Made by a program: the position numbers and the translations under genes. A model generated the notes under the pieces. It made no database searches. It saw only the letters and a list, made by a program, of their open reading frames with translations, and had not been told where the DNA came from. 64,000 bases of DNA from positions 593,454-657,453 of the forward strand of contig NZ_NIWD01000002.1 in assembly GCF_002277025.1 (NCBI RefSeq), written 5' to 3'. The stretch comes from Sphingopyxis sp. GW247-27LB. Its GTDB lineage: Bacteria; Pseudomonadota; Alphaproteobacteria; Sphingomonadales; Sphingomonadaceae. Of the stretch, positions 1-9,371 are shown one piece after another. Position 1 is the first letter of the stretch. Every line of letters begins with the position of its first letter.

Positions 1-2
1 GG

Positions 3-389
3 CATTTTCTGCCCGAACTGGGCGATCAGGGCGCGATGATCGCCGGCGCGGCGGCGATGATCGGCCATTGCTACCCCGTCTGGCTCAAGTTCCGCGGGGG
101 CAAGGGCGTGGCGACCATGCTCGGCCTGTCGCTCGCGCTGGCATGGCCGATCGGCGCCATCTTCGCGCTCCTGTGGATCGACGTCGTCGCGCTCATACGC
201 ATCTCGTCGCTCGGCGGCATGGCGGGCGCGGTCTCGGCGCCGATCGCGGCGCTGGCGCTCGGCTATCCGGTCTATGCGATCGGGCTGGCGGGGCTCGCCA
301 TCGTCGTGCTGTGGCGCCACCGCGAGAATATCGCCCGCCTGCGCGCCGGGACCGAACCGCGCGTCGGGCGCAAGAAGGACGCCGCATGA
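3..389 (+). CDS. plsY: Glycerol-3-phosphate acyltransferase PlsY (5' end cut off)
   Basis: PlsY is the membrane enzyme that moves an acyl group from acyl-phosphate to glycerol-3-phosphate, the first step of phospholipid synthesis. The reading frame is open from the window edge, so the start codon is missing. The visible part holds the family signature GHCYPVWLKFRGGKGVAT followed by alternating hydrophobic segments and a basic C-terminal tail (RKKDAA), as expected for the last membrane spans. The stop overlaps the dprA start as ATGA, so the two are one operon. The plsY-dprA pairing is common in sphingomonads. The identification is secure; only the N-terminal third is unseen. Confidence 0.93.
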   Translation, partial: HFLPELGDQGAMIAGAAAMIGHCYPVWLKFRGGKGVATMLGLSLALAWPIGAIFALLWIDVVALIRISSLGGMAGAVSAPIAALALGYPVYAIGLAGLAIVVLWRHRENIARLRAGTEPRVGRKKDAA

Positions 390-1471
390 CGCCTGCCGAG
401 CGGCTGGCGCGGCTGCGCCTGATCCGCACGCCGCACGTCGGGCCGGTGAGCTGGCACCAACTGATGCAGCGTTTCGGTTCGGGCGAGGCGGCGCTCGACG
501 CCTTGCCCGACCTCGCGCTGCGCGGCGGCGGGGGCAAGGTGCGGCTCGCTTCCGCCGAGGTCGCCGAACGCGAATTCGCGCGCGTGTCCGACCTCGGCGC
601 GCGGCATGTCTTCTGCGACGAGTCCGACTATTCACCGCTGCTGCGCGAGGTCGAGGGCGCGCCGCCGGTCCTCATCGTACGCGGCGATGCCGCGATGCTG
701 CACCGCCCCTGCGCCGCGATCGTCGGCGCGCGCAACGCGTCGGCCGCAGCCTGCCGCTTCGCGCGGCAGCTCGCCGCGGACCTGGCGGCGAACGGCGTCA
801 CGGTCGTCAGCGGCCTCGCGCGCGGGGTCGACACCGCCGCGCATGTCGGCGCGCTCGGCGGGAGCACCGCGGCGGTGATCGCGAGCGGGATCGACGTCGC
901 CTTTCCGACCGGGAACGCCGCGCTGCAGGAAAAGATCGCGACCGACCAACTGCTGATCGCCGAACAGCCGCCGGGAACCGAGCCGCTCGCGCGGCATTTC
1001 CCGACGCGCAACCGGATCATCGCCGGGCTCGCGCAGGGAACGGTGGTGATCGAGGCGGCGCCGCGGTCGGGCTCGCTGATCACCGCGCGCCGCGCCGGCG
1101 ACTATGGGCGCGAGGTGATGGCGGTGCCGGGGTCGCCGATCGACCCGCGCGCGCAGGGCTGCAACCTGCTGATCCGCGAGGGCGCGACGCTGATCCAGAC
1201 GGTCGAAGACGTTCTGGAGGCGATCGGCCCGATCGACCGGCGTATGGTCCGCGAGCCGGTGCGCTCCTATGGCGCGGCGTCGCCGGTGCTCGATGCCGGC
1301 GACGGCGACCGACGCGCTGTCGCCGAACTGCTCGGCCCCACCCCGATCGCGGTCGACGAGCTGGTCCGCCAGTCGGGGCAGCCGTCGGCGACCATCCAGC
1401 TCATCCTGCTCGAGCTCGAACTGGCGGGCCGCGTCGAGCGCCACGCGGGGGCCAAGGTTTCTTTGGCTTGA
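386..1471 (+). CDS. dprA: DNA processing protein DprA
   Basis: DprA binds incoming single-stranded DNA and loads RecA during natural transformation. The 361-residue protein starts at the ATG overlapping the plsY stop; the upstream in-frame extension is only a shadow of plsY. An N-terminal helical region is followed by the Rossmann-like DprA core from about residue 112, with IVGARNASAAACRFARQLA and VVSGLARGVDTAAH, then EQPPGTEPLARHFPTRNR and the SGSLITARRAGDYGREV block. The last 60 residues form the DprA winged-helix domain (ELLGPTPIAVDELVRQSG). The length is typical of the longer alphaproteobacterial DprA. Confidence 0.95.
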   Translation: MTPAERLARLRLIRTPHVGPVSWHQLMQRFGSGEAALDALPDLALRGGGGKVRLASAEVAEREFARVSDLGARHVFCDESDYSPLLREVEGAPPVLIVRGDAAMLHRPCAAIVGARNASAAACRFARQLAADLAANGVTVVSGLARGVDTAAHVGALGGSTAAVIASGIDVAFPTGNAALQEKIATDQLLIAEQPPGTEPLARHFPTRNRIIAGLAQGTVVIEAAPRSGSLITARRAGDYGREVMAVPGSPIDPRAQGCNLLIREGATLIQTVEDVLEAIGPIDRRMVREPVRSYGAASPVLDAGDGDRRAVAELLGPTPIAVDELVRQSGQPSATIQLILLELELAGRVERHAGAKVSLA

Positions 1472-1578
1472 TCGCCGCGCGCCAGCCATGACAATCGAAG
1501 CGTTCGTCGCGGTTCAGCCACGGTTCAGCGGCTGGTCGACAGGCTGATGATATTGTATCACATGCGGGGAGATGTTCG

Positions 1579-3144
1579 ATGCGAAGCCGGTTTCTGACGG
1601 GCGTGACGATGGCGGCGCTGCTCGCCTCCGCCCCCGCGCCGATCCCCGTCGCGATGGCGCAAACGCAACCCGCCGGGACGCACCAGGGCTTCTGCCGCAC
1701 CGCCGACCCCTTGCCCGGGCTCGGGCCCGAAGCGCGTCCGCAGCAACAGGAGCGCGGGGGTGGCGGACGCGATCGCGATGTCGTGTATGAATCTGCACCT
1801 CCTCCTCCACCGGCCCCACCGCCGCCTCCACCCCCCGTTCTCGCCGCGCCTGCCGAGAGCGCGAAGGATGTCGTGGTCACGGGATCGCGCGTCGCCGAAT
1901 CCTCGGCGGAGGCCACGCCGGCCGCCCCGCCTTCCGCCGATGCGGGATCGTCGGCGGACGATGCCGGGCGCACCAGCCCGACCATGCGACCCTATCCGCC
2001 GCGCCCGCGGCCCCAGCCGCAACCGCAGTCGGGCATCCTGACCGCGGGCGAGCATGACGATCTGCTCAACCCCGAACTCTACGCCGCCTATGTCAACCGC
2101 AGCGACCTCGGCCAGAAAATCCGCGCCCTGCCGCGCGTCGACACGATGCGGGTGGTGACCGTGAAGGTGAACGACCGCAACGGCCAGCCGATCCCCTTCG
2201 CCGACGTGACCGTGACGTGCAGCGACGGCAACAGCATCACCCTCGCGACGCAAACCGACGGGAGCGTCGTCTTCTTTCCCGGCCTCGACCGGCTGAGCGA
2301 GCGGATCACCGTGTCGGCGCGCAAGGCCGGGCGCGCGATCGCCGACGCGCGGCCCGTGCTCGTCGCCGATGCGCCGGGCGCGCAGCTCGTCGGGCTGACC
2401 GCGAACCAGATGGCGACGCGCGCGATGAAGCTCGACCTGATGCTGGTCGTCGACACCACGGGCAGCATGGGCGACGAGATCGCCTATCTGCAGGCCGAAC
2501 TGCGCTCGATCATCGCCGCGATCACCGAGAAGCACCGCGACCTCGACATCCGTGTCGGCTTCGTCTTCTACCGTGACCTCGGCGACGATTACGTCACGCG
2601 GACCGTCGCCTTCGACCGCGACATCGGTCGCGCGCAGGGCGCGCTCGCGCGGCAGGACGCGAACGGCGGCGGCGACTATCCCGAGGCGATGGATCAGGCG
2701 CTGATCCGCGCGGTCGGGCAGGACTGGCGCCCCGATGCGGTCAAGTCGCTGCTGCTCGTCGCCGACGCGCCGCCGCATGACGACCTGTTCGGGCGGACCT
2801 GGGCCGCGGCCGAGGCGGCGCGCGCCAAGCGCATCCACATCACCCCGGTCGCGGCGTCGGGCGTCGCCGACGAAGCCGAATATGCGATGCGCGCGATGGC
2901 GGCGGCGACCCAGTCGCGCTACCTGTTCCTGACCGACGACAGCGGCGTCGGCAATCCCCACGCGCCGCCGGCGATCGACTGCTACCTCGTCACAAGGCTC
3001 GACGCGCTCGTCCGCCGCGTGATCGACAGCCAGATCAGCGGCCGCCGCATCGAGCCCGAGGATCAGGAGGTCATCCGCCGCGTCGGCCAATATGACGCGG
3101 GCAAATGTATCCTGCCCTCGGGCTTTCGCTGGGACGGTCAGTAA
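1579..3144 (+). CDS. Secreted von Willebrand factor A domain protein
   Basis: This 521-residue protein begins with a Sec signal peptide ending near VAMAQ. A low-complexity stretch follows, with a run of prolines around residues 75-90 and a second acidic/proline region near 130-160, which looks like a flexible linker. The VWA domain starts near residue 285 with the metal-binding DTTGSMGD (D292-S296); later residues (YPEAMDQAL, LLVADAPPHDD) fit the rest of a MIDAS fold. The region before it (VNDRNGQPIPFADVTVTC) resembles a small Ig-like or carboxypeptidase-regulatory beta domain. The ligand and the process it serves are unknown. It lies between dprA and topA, which are often adjacent in relatives, so this pair of secreted-protein genes may be an insertion. 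There is no strong terminator on either side. Confidence 0.75.
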   Translation: MRSRFLTGVTMAALLASAPAPIPVAMAQTQPAGTHQGFCRTADPLPGLGPEARPQQQERGGGGRDRDVVYESAPPPPPAPPPPPPPVLAAPAESAKDVVVTGSRVAESSAEATPAAPPSADAGSSADDAGRTSPTMRPYPPRPRPQPQPQSGILTAGEHDDLLNPELYAAYVNRSDLGQKIRALPRVDTMRVVTVKVNDRNGQPIPFADVTVTCSDGNSITLATQTDGSVVFFPGLDRLSERITVSARKAGRAIADARPVLVADAPGAQLVGLTANQMATRAMKLDLMLVVDTTGSMGDEIAYLQAELRSIIAAITEKHRDLDIRVGFVFYRDLGDDYVTRTVAFDRDIGRAQGALARQDANGGGDYPEAMDQALIRAVGQDWRPDAVKSLLLVADAPPHDDLFGRTWAAAEAARAKRIHITPVAASGVADEAEYAMRAMAAATQSRYLFLTDDSGVGNPHAPPAIDCYLVTRLDALVRRVIDSQISGRRIEPEDQEVIRRVGQYDAGKCILPSGFRWDGQ

Positions 3145-3257
3145 GGATTGACTCGCCCGCGCATCTGACCGATGCGAGGGCCGTGGGTTGCTTCGATTAG
3201 CCTCTCTCTTCGGTCGGTGGGGTCGACTGGCGGGGTGAGGGGTCGGAGGTAAGACCC

Positions 3258-4250
3258 ATGAAGAAATTACTGTCGGCGGCCGCGTTCGCGGCGCTGCTGA
3301 TCCAGCCTGTCGCCGCCTTTGCCAAGGACCAGGAACCGGTCAAGATATCGGGGCCGGCGAATGCGAAGGGCGTCACCGCCGTCACCATCGGCGCGTTCAA
3401 TGTCGGCTTCATCTTTGAATCGATCGACCGCACCGCGGCGAGCGGCGGGTTGATGGGCGCGTTCGGCGGCACGACCAAGGCGAAAAGCGAGCTCGTCGGC
3501 GTCACGCCCGCGATGATGCAGGCGATCACCGACGCCGCCTACACCGATTTCGTCAACCAGCTCAGCGCGGGGGGCTACGCGGTGCATCCCGCCGCCGACC
3601 TGTTCGGCCACACCGCGCTTGCCAAGACCAAGTCGCAGGAAGCGCCGCTCGACATCAACATCGCGCTCGAAAAGGGGAGCAAGGGCAAGGCGACCTATTT
3701 CAAGCCGGGCGCGCTGCCTTCGCTGCTGATGGTGCCGGGTGATTTCCAGGGTTCGGGGATGAGCAGCATCGGCATCAACATGGCGGCGGGGCAGGCGAGC
3801 ATGGCCTTCACCAACTATGCGAAGGCGTCAGGGGTCGGCGTGATCGACGTGGTCTATCTGATCGACTTTTCGCAGCAGAAGCGTCCCGGCGCCTTCAGCT
3901 TCGGCGGACTTCAGGTGAACAGCGCGCTGTCGGTCAGCGCCGATTATTCGCGCGTCACGCTGATCGCGCAGAACGGCAAGCAGTCGGTGATCACGGTGAA
4001 GGCGCCGGTCGCGGTCGAGGGCGAGTTCATCGAAAAGAGCGATGCGACGAGTGGAACCGACAAGGTGCTGCAATCGGGTGCGAACGTTGCGGGCGGGGTA
4101 GCCGCGGTGATGGGATTCGGCGGGCTGCGCTTCGGCAAGACGCGCAAGTTCGCCTTCACCGCCAAGCCCGGCAATTACGAGGAGGGCGCCGCGAAGGCCG
4201 CGAGCCTGGCAAACCAGATGCTGGTCGGGAGGTTGAGCGCGCTCCGTTGA
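3258..4250 (+). CDS. Secreted protein of unknown function
   Basis: I do not recognise a family. The 330-residue product starts with a clear signal peptide (MKKLLSAAAFAALLIQPVAAFA) and has no later membrane segment. A glycine-rich hydrophobic stretch near the C-terminus (GANVAGGVAAVMGFGG) could be a short amphipathic or membrane-touching element. The start is supported by GGAGG a few bases upstream of the ATG. It follows the VWA gene in the same direction with a gap of about 110 bases, so the two may act together at the cell envelope, but that is inference from position alone. Confidence 0.7.
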   Translation: MKKLLSAAAFAALLIQPVAAFAKDQEPVKISGPANAKGVTAVTIGAFNVGFIFESIDRTAASGGLMGAFGGTTKAKSELVGVTPAMMQAITDAAYTDFVNQLSAGGYAVHPAADLFGHTALAKTKSQEAPLDINIALEKGSKGKATYFKPGALPSLLMVPGDFQGSGMSSIGINMAAGQASMAFTNYAKASGVGVIDVVYLIDFSQQKRPGAFSFGGLQVNSALSVSADYSRVTLIAQNGKQSVITVKAPVAVEGEFIEKSDATSGTDKVLQSGANVAGGVAAVMGFGGLRFGKTRKFAFTAKPGNYEEGAAKAASLANQMLVGRLSALR

Positions 4251-4347
4251 CCCCGGCGTGGGTGCTCCCTAAATCCGCTTGACGGAGGGCCGGAGCGCCC
4301 GCCACCCTCGCGCGTGTACGTGAGAGTAATCGGGGAACGAATTTTCA

Positions 4348-6915
4348 ATGCAATTGGTGATTGTGGAATCGCCCGCCAAGGCGAAGACGATCGAGAAGTA
4401 TCTGGGTCGCGATTTCAAGGTGCTGGCGTCCTATGGCCACGTCCGCGACCTGCCGCCCAAGGACGGCTCGGTCGACCCCGACGACGGCTTCGCGATGCAG
4501 TGGCAGCTCTACCCCGACAAGGCGAAGCGGCTGAAGGAGATTTCGGACGCCGCGAAGCAGGCCGACCGCCTGATTCTCGCGACCGACCCCGATCGCGAGG
4601 GCGAGGCGATCAGCTGGCATGTGCAGGAATTGCTGCGCAGCAAGAAGGCGCTGCCGGCCTCGGTCGAGCGCGTCACCTTCAACGCGATCACCAAGCAGGC
4701 GGTCACCGACGCGATGGCGCATCCGCGCGGGCTCGACGACGATCTGATCGATGCGTATCGCGCTCGCCGCGCGCTCGACTATCTGGTCGGTTTCACCCTG
4801 TCGCCGGTGCTGTGGCGCAAGCTGCCGGGCGCCAAGTCGGCGGGCCGCGTCCAGTCGGTCGCGCTGCGCCTGGTGGTCGAGCGCGAGCGCGAGATCGAAG
4901 CCTTCGTCGCGCAGCAATATTGGTCGGTCACGGGCTTGTTCGAGATGGCGGGGACGCCCTTCAAGGCGCGCCTCGCGCGCTGGCGCGGCGACAAGATCGA
5001 ACGGCTGTCGATCGGCACCGAAGCCGACGCGCGCGCCGCCGAAGCCGATGTGAAGGCGGGCCATTTCACCGTCGACGCGGTCGAGACTAAGCCGCTGACC
5101 CGCAACCCGCCGCCGCCCTTCACGACCTCGACCCTGCAGCAGGAGGCGGCGCGCAAATTGGGCTTCTCGGCAAGCCACACGATGCGGATCGCGCAAAATC
5201 TCTACGAGGACGGCGCGATCACCTATATGCGAACCGACGGCGTCCAGATGGACGGCAGCGCGATCAGCGCCGCGCGCCGCGCGATCGCCGACCGCTACGA
5301 CGGCGGCTACGTCCCCGACAAGCCGCGCCAATATCAGACCAAGGCGAAAAATGCGCAGGAAGCGCACGAGGCGATTCGCCCCACCGATTTTTCGAAGGAC
5401 AAGGCCGGCAGCGGCGACCATGCCCGCCTCTACGATCTGGTCTGGAAGCGCGCGCTCGCGAGCCAGATGGCCTCGGCGCGGCTCGAACGCACCAGCGTCG
5501 ACCTTAGCGACGGCACCGGCAAGACGATGCTGCGCGCGACCGGACAGGTGGTGAAATTCCCCGGCTTCCTCGCGCTCTACGACGAAGGCCGCGACGAGGG
5601 CGCTTCTCCCTCCCGGGAGGGGGGCGACGATGACGACGCGCGCCTGCTCCCCGCGATGGCGAAGGGCGACGCGCCCGCCAAGACCGGGGTCGAGGTCGAG
5701 AAGCACGAGACACAGCCGCCGCCGCGCTATTCGGAGGCGAGCCTCGTCAAGAAGATGGAGGAACTCGGCATCGGACGCCCGTCGACCTATGCCTCGATCC
5801 TCCAGGTGCTCAAGGACCGCGCCTATGTGACGGTTGAAAAGAACCGCTTCATTCCGGAGGAGAGCGGGCGGCTGCTCACCGCCTTCCTCGAACGCTTCTT
5901 CACCCGCTACGTCGGCTATGACTTCACCGCCGAGCTCGAGGAGGAGCTCGACGACGTGTCGGGCGGCCGCGCGCAATGGCAGGCGGTGCTCGACCGCTTC
6001 TGGCGCGACTTCAAGCCGCGCACCGGCGAAGTGATGGAGCAGAAGCCGTCGGAGATCACCGCGGCGCTCGACGAGTTCCTCGGCCCCTATCTCTTCCCCG
6101 ACAAGGGCGACGGCAGCGATCCCCGGCTCTGCCCCAATTGCGGCACCGGACGGCTCGCGCTGCGCGGCGGGCGTTTCGGGCCGTTCATCGCGTGCAGCAA
6201 TTATCCCGACTGCAAATATACGCGCAAGTTCGCGCAGCCGGGCGGGGCGGAGAATGGCGGCGACAGCGGCCCCGAGACGCTCGGCACCGACCCCGGAAGC
6301 GGGCTTGAGGTGACGAAGCGCAGTGGGCGCTTCGGCCCCTATATCCAGCTCGGCGAGGGGAAGGAGGCGAAGCGCTCGTCGATCCCCAAGGACATCCCGG
6401 CCGAGGATTTCGACCTCGATTACGCGTTGCGGCTCCTCAGCCTGCCGCGCGACGTCGGGGCACATCCCGAAAGCGGCAAGCCGATCGTCGCGGGGCTGGG
6501 GCGCTATGGCCCCTATCTGCTCCACGACGGCAAATATGCGAAGCTGACCGGCACCGCCGAAATCTTCGAGATCGGCATGAATGCCGCGGTCGCGCGGATC
6601 GCCGACGCCGCCAATGGCGGCGGCCGCGGGCGCGCCAAGGTCGAGCCGCTCCAGACCTTCGGTCCGCACCCCACGAGCGGCGGCGAGATGAAGCTGATGG
6701 AAGGGCGCTTCGGTCCTTACGTGACCGACGGTACGACCAACGCGACGCTGCCCAAGACGGCCGACCCGGCGACGCTGACCGCCGAGGAAGCCGTCGCGCT
6801 GATCGACGCCCGCGCCGCCAAGGGACCGGCCAAGGGCAAGAAGAAGGCGGCGCCGAAGAAAAAAGCCGCTGCGAAGAAGGCGCCGGCGAAGAAGAAGGCA
6901 GCGCCCAAGGAATAG
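4348..6915 (+). CDS. topA: DNA topoisomerase I
   Basis: TopA relaxes negative supercoils by nicking one DNA strand. The 855-residue protein opens with the Toprim domain (MQLVIVESPAKAKTIEKYLG) and the metal-binding TDPDREGEAISWH motif. The catalytic tyrosine is Y293 in GAITYMRTDGVQ. After the type IA core comes one four-cysteine zinc ribbon beginning at C595 (LCPNCG...CSNYPDC), then several degenerate ribbon repeats that keep the GRFGPY core but have lost cysteines. The protein ends in a lysine/alanine tail of the kind that contacts nucleic acid in alphaproteobacterial TopA. The long opposite-strand frame across this gene is a shadow produced by high GC. Confidence 0.97.
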   Translation: MQLVIVESPAKAKTIEKYLGRDFKVLASYGHVRDLPPKDGSVDPDDGFAMQWQLYPDKAKRLKEISDAAKQADRLILATDPDREGEAISWHVQELLRSKKALPASVERVTFNAITKQAVTDAMAHPRGLDDDLIDAYRARRALDYLVGFTLSPVLWRKLPGAKSAGRVQSVALRLVVEREREIEAFVAQQYWSVTGLFEMAGTPFKARLARWRGDKIERLSIGTEADARAAEADVKAGHFTVDAVETKPLTRNPPPPFTTSTLQQEAARKLGFSASHTMRIAQNLYEDGAITYMRTDGVQMDGSAISAARRAIADRYDGGYVPDKPRQYQTKAKNAQEAHEAIRPTDFSKDKAGSGDHARLYDLVWKRALASQMASARLERTSVDLSDGTGKTMLRATGQVVKFPGFLALYDEGRDEGASPSREGGDDDDARLLPAMAKGDAPAKTGVEVEKHETQPPPRYSEASLVKKMEELGIGRPSTYASILQVLKDRAYVTVEKNRFIPEESGRLLTAFLERFFTRYVGYDFTAELEEELDDVSGGRAQWQAVLDRFWRDFKPRTGEVMEQKPSEITAALDEFLGPYLFPDKGDGSDPRLCPNCGTGRLALRGGRFGPFIACSNYPDCKYTRKFAQPGGAENGGDSGPETLGTDPGSGLEVTKRSGRFGPYIQLGEGKEAKRSSIPKDIPAEDFDLDYALRLLSLPRDVGAHPESGKPIVAGLGRYGPYLLHDGKYAKLTGTAEIFEIGMNAAVARIADAANGGGRGRAKVEPLQTFGPHPTSGGEMKLMEGRFGPYVTDGTTNATLPKTADPATLTAEEAVALIDARAAKGPAKGKKKAAPKKKAAAKKAPAKKKAAPKE

Positions 6916-6928
6916 TGGCGCAGGCATG

Positions 6929-6958
6929 GCGTCATCCCGGCGATAGCCGGGATGACGC
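6929..6958 (+). terminator. Hairpin after topA
   Basis: A perfect 13-bp stem (GCGTCATCCCGGC and its complement) with a 4-base loop sits 14 bases after the topA stop. No T-run follows, so it is either a weak terminator or a member of the short palindromic repeats that are common between sphingomonad genes. Confidence 0.55.
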
Positions 6959-7003
6959 TGGTATATAAACATGTTAGCCTCGACGCATCGGGGAGACATG
7001 CCC

Positions 7004-8128
7004 ATGCACCGCTTGCTTGCCGCCGTCCTGCTTGCCATCCTGTCCGCATTCGCGTTGCCCGCCGCCGCGCAGCCATCGCGTTACCTGATCTCCGCCGCGC
7101 CCATGACCGACGCGCCGCCGGGCGTGCAGGCGTGGCGGGTGCAATATTGGACGACCAATGGCGCCGGCACGCGCTTCGCGGTCACGGGCATCGTCGCGGC
7201 GCCGATGGAGGCGATCCCGCCGCGCCCGCGCCGGGTGATCGCCTGGACGCACGGCGCCTGGGGCGTCGCGGAAAAGTGCGCGCCGTCGCTCAGCCCCCAT
7301 TTCTTCGATTATACGGCGGGAATGGAGGCGGTTCGCGCGGGCTATGTCGTGGTCGCCCCCGACTATATCGGTCTCGCCAGCCCGACGATGCACCCCTTTC
7401 TGGTCGGGCCGGACACCGCGCAATCGGTGCTCGACGCGGTGCGCGCGGCGCGCGAGATCCCGGGCGCGGCGGCGGGCAGCCGCTTTGCCGTCTGGGGCGA
7501 ATCGCAGGGCGGTCATGCGGCGCTGTGGACCGCGACAGCCGCGCGCTCCTATGCCCCCGACCTGACGCTCGTCGGCACCGCCGCCGCCGCGCCGCCGACC
7601 GACCTCGCCGCCAATCTACGCGAAGGCAGCGACAAGAATGCGCGCGCGCTGCTGCTCTCCTTCGCGCTCCATAGCTGGTCGACGCTCTACGGCTTCTCGC
7701 TCGATGGCGTCGCCAACCGCACCAATCAGGGCATCATCCACCGCCTCGCCGAAAACAACTGCGTCAGCTTCAACAAGAAGCCCAAGCTCGGCACGATCCT
7801 CGGCATCCTGACGATCGCCCGTGCGACGCGCAGCAAGGATATCGCGAAGATCGAGCCCTTCGGCGCTTTCGCGCGCACCAACAGCGTCGATCCGGCGCGC
7901 GTGCCCGGCCCGCTGCTGATCGCGCAGAGCGGCAAGGACACGATCGTCGCGCCCGCGGTGACGCGCAAGTTCGCGAAAGCGGTCTGCAAACGCGGGACGC
8001 CGCTGCGCTGGATCGACATGACCGGCGACCATGGCACGAGCGCCCGCGACAGCGCCGCCGAGACGATCGGCTGGATCACCGCCCGCTTCGACGGCGACCC
8101 GCCGCCGAACGACTGCCGGCGGATTTAG
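7004..8128 (+). CDS. Secreted alpha/beta hydrolase, secretory-lipase family
   Basis: The product is predicted to be an exported esterase or lipase. The start at 7004 is chosen because GGGAGA lies 7 bases upstream; ATGs at 6971 and 6998 are in frame but poorly spaced. The 374-residue protein begins with a signal peptide ending in ALPAAAQ. The nucleophile elbow is GESQGGH with S167, and the oxyanion region is near THGAWGV. Later APDYIG and TGDHGTS segments fit the acid and histidine parts of the triad in the fungal-type secretory lipase family. The substrate cannot be inferred. Its stop overlaps that of the convergent gene at 8125 by four bases. Confidence 0.8.
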   Translation: MHRLLAAVLLAILSAFALPAAAQPSRYLISAAPMTDAPPGVQAWRVQYWTTNGAGTRFAVTGIVAAPMEAIPPRPRRVIAWTHGAWGVAEKCAPSLSPHFFDYTAGMEAVRAGYVVVAPDYIGLASPTMHPFLVGPDTAQSVLDAVRAAREIPGAAAGSRFAVWGESQGGHAALWTATAARSYAPDLTLVGTAAAAPPTDLAANLREGSDKNARALLLSFALHSWSTLYGFSLDGVANRTNQGIIHRLAENNCVSFNKKPKLGTILGILTIARATRSKDIAKIEPFGAFARTNSVDPARVPGPLLIAQSGKDTIVAPAVTRKFAKAVCKRGTPLRWIDMTGDHGTSARDSAAETIGWITARFDGDPPPNDCRRI

Positions 8129-8469
8129 TTTGCGCAGGCCGCAAGAGCCGCGCGGAAGCTCCTGCCCACCATATTGTCTCGGCGTATCAGCTTGATCGTC
8201 GAGCCGGTGCGGCAGTTGGTCTTCGACGGCAAGTCGACTGTGACCTGACCATCATCGAGGCGCACGATTGCCCGGGCAGTCAATTGCTTCGTGCCGGTCT
8301 GTTCGATGCGAACCACCGTTCCGCTGATCAAATGATCCTTGCCTGCCGTCGCAAACAGTCCTCCGAGAACGAACAGCAAAAGCGCGGTTCCAACGACAAG
8401 ATAGACTCCCCATTGCCGTAGGGCAGCGCCAATGCGATCGGCGGGGCTGTCGAAGGGGTCGCGCGTCAT
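8125..8469 (-). CDS. Small single-span membrane protein at the end of the lepB-rnc-era operon
   Basis: No family is recognised. The 114-residue protein has one membrane segment (VYLVVGTALLLFVLGGLFA, about residues 22-40) and a small hydrophilic C-terminal domain with one cysteine pair (NC, AC) that could sit in the periplasm. The start is the ATG at 8469, 9 bases beyond the era stop. Longer in-frame extensions run back into era and are shadows. Its location suggests it is co-transcribed with era. Confidence 0.65.
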   Translation of the reverse strand: MTRDPFDSPADRIGAALRQWGVYLVVGTALLLFVLGGLFATAGKDHLISGTVVRIEQTGTKQLTARAIVRLDDGQVTVDLPSKTNCRTGSTIKLIRRDNMVGRSFRAALAACAN

Positions 8470-8477
8470 GGCTTCGA

Positions 8478-9371
8478 TCAATCGACCCAGTCGAGCCCCA
8501 TGTCGCGATAGACGCCGCGATCCTCGTCCCAATTTTCCTTGACCTTGACGTACAGGAACAGGTGGACCTTTCGGCCCATCAGTTCGGCGAGCTCGGCGCG
8601 GGCGCGGGCGCCGATTTCCTTGATGCGGCTGCCGCCCTTGCCGAGCACGATCGCGCGCTGGTTGTCGCGCGCGACGAAGATCTGCTGGTGGATTTCGGCG
8701 CTGCCGTCGGGGCGCGTCTTGAACAGCTCGGTCTCGACCGTCGACTGGTAGGGCAGCTCCTCGTGGAGCTGGCGGTAAAGCTGTTCGCGGGTGATCTCGG
8801 CCGCGAGCATGCGCTCGGGCGCGTCGCTGACCTCGTCCTCGGGGAAATGCCACGGCCCCTCGGGCATCAGCGCGGCGAGGTGGGCCTTGAGTTCGGGTAC
8901 GCCGTCGCCGCTGCTCGCGGCGATGAAGAAGGTCTCGTCGAACGCGACCTTGGCGTTGAGCTCGGTCGCGATGGTCAGGAGCTTGTCCTTCTTGGTCAGG
9001 TCGACCTTGTTCAGGATCAGATATTTCTTCTCGGGCCGGTTCGCGACGCCTTCGAGCACGCGCTCGACGCGGCCCGTCAGCTTGGCGGCGGCGTCGACCA
9101 TGACGAGGATCGCCTCGGCCTCCTCGAGGCTGCCCCAGGCGGCCGCCACCATCGCGCGGTCGAGCCGGCGGGTCGGCGCGAAGATGCCTGGCGTGTCGAT
9201 CAGGATGATCTGCGCGTCGCCTGCCATCGCGACGCCCATCAGCCGCGTGCGCGTGGTCTGCGCCTTGGGGCTGACGATCGCGACCTTCTGGCCGACGAGC
9301 GCGTTGACGAGGGTCGACTTGCCCGCGTTGGGCGCGCCGACGACCGCGACGAAACCGCAGCGCTGGGTCAT
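8478..9371 (-). CDS. era: GTPase Era
   Basis: Era is an essential GTPase that binds the 3' end of 16S rRNA during 30S ribosome assembly. The 297-residue protein has the G1 loop GAPNAGKS (residues 12-19), the G3 motif DTPG (59-62), the G4 motif NKVD and a C-terminal KH domain with [11 protein letters not shown]. Its ATG overlaps the rnc stop (ATGA), giving the classic lepB-rnc-era operon in which RNA processing and ribosome assembly factors are made together. Confidence 0.97.
   Translation of the reverse strand: MTQRCGFVAVVGAPNAGKSTLVNALVGQKVAIVSPKAQTTRTRLMGVAMAGDAQIILIDTPGIFAPTRRLDRAMVAAAWGSLEEAEAILVMVDAAAKLTGRVERVLEGVANRPEKKYLILNKVDLTKKDKLLTIATELNAKVAFDETFFIAASSGDGVPELKAHLAALMPEGPWHFPEDEVSDAPERMLAAEITREQLYRQLHEELPYQSTVETELFKTRPDGSAEIHQQIFVARDNQRAIVLGKGGSRIKEIGARARAELAELMGRKVHLFLYVKVKENWDEDRGVYRDMGLDWVD

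Noticed and set aside
1558..3090. Long minus-strand frame across the VWA gene
   Set aside because: The plus-strand product has a signal peptide and MIDAS motif; the antisense translation has repetitive Arg/Asp/Val composition typical of a shadow.
4345..7038. An 897-residue open frame on the minus strand across topA
   Set aside because: It is antisense to an unmistakable topA, has arginine/alanine-rich low-complexity sequence, and is explained by high third-position GC.
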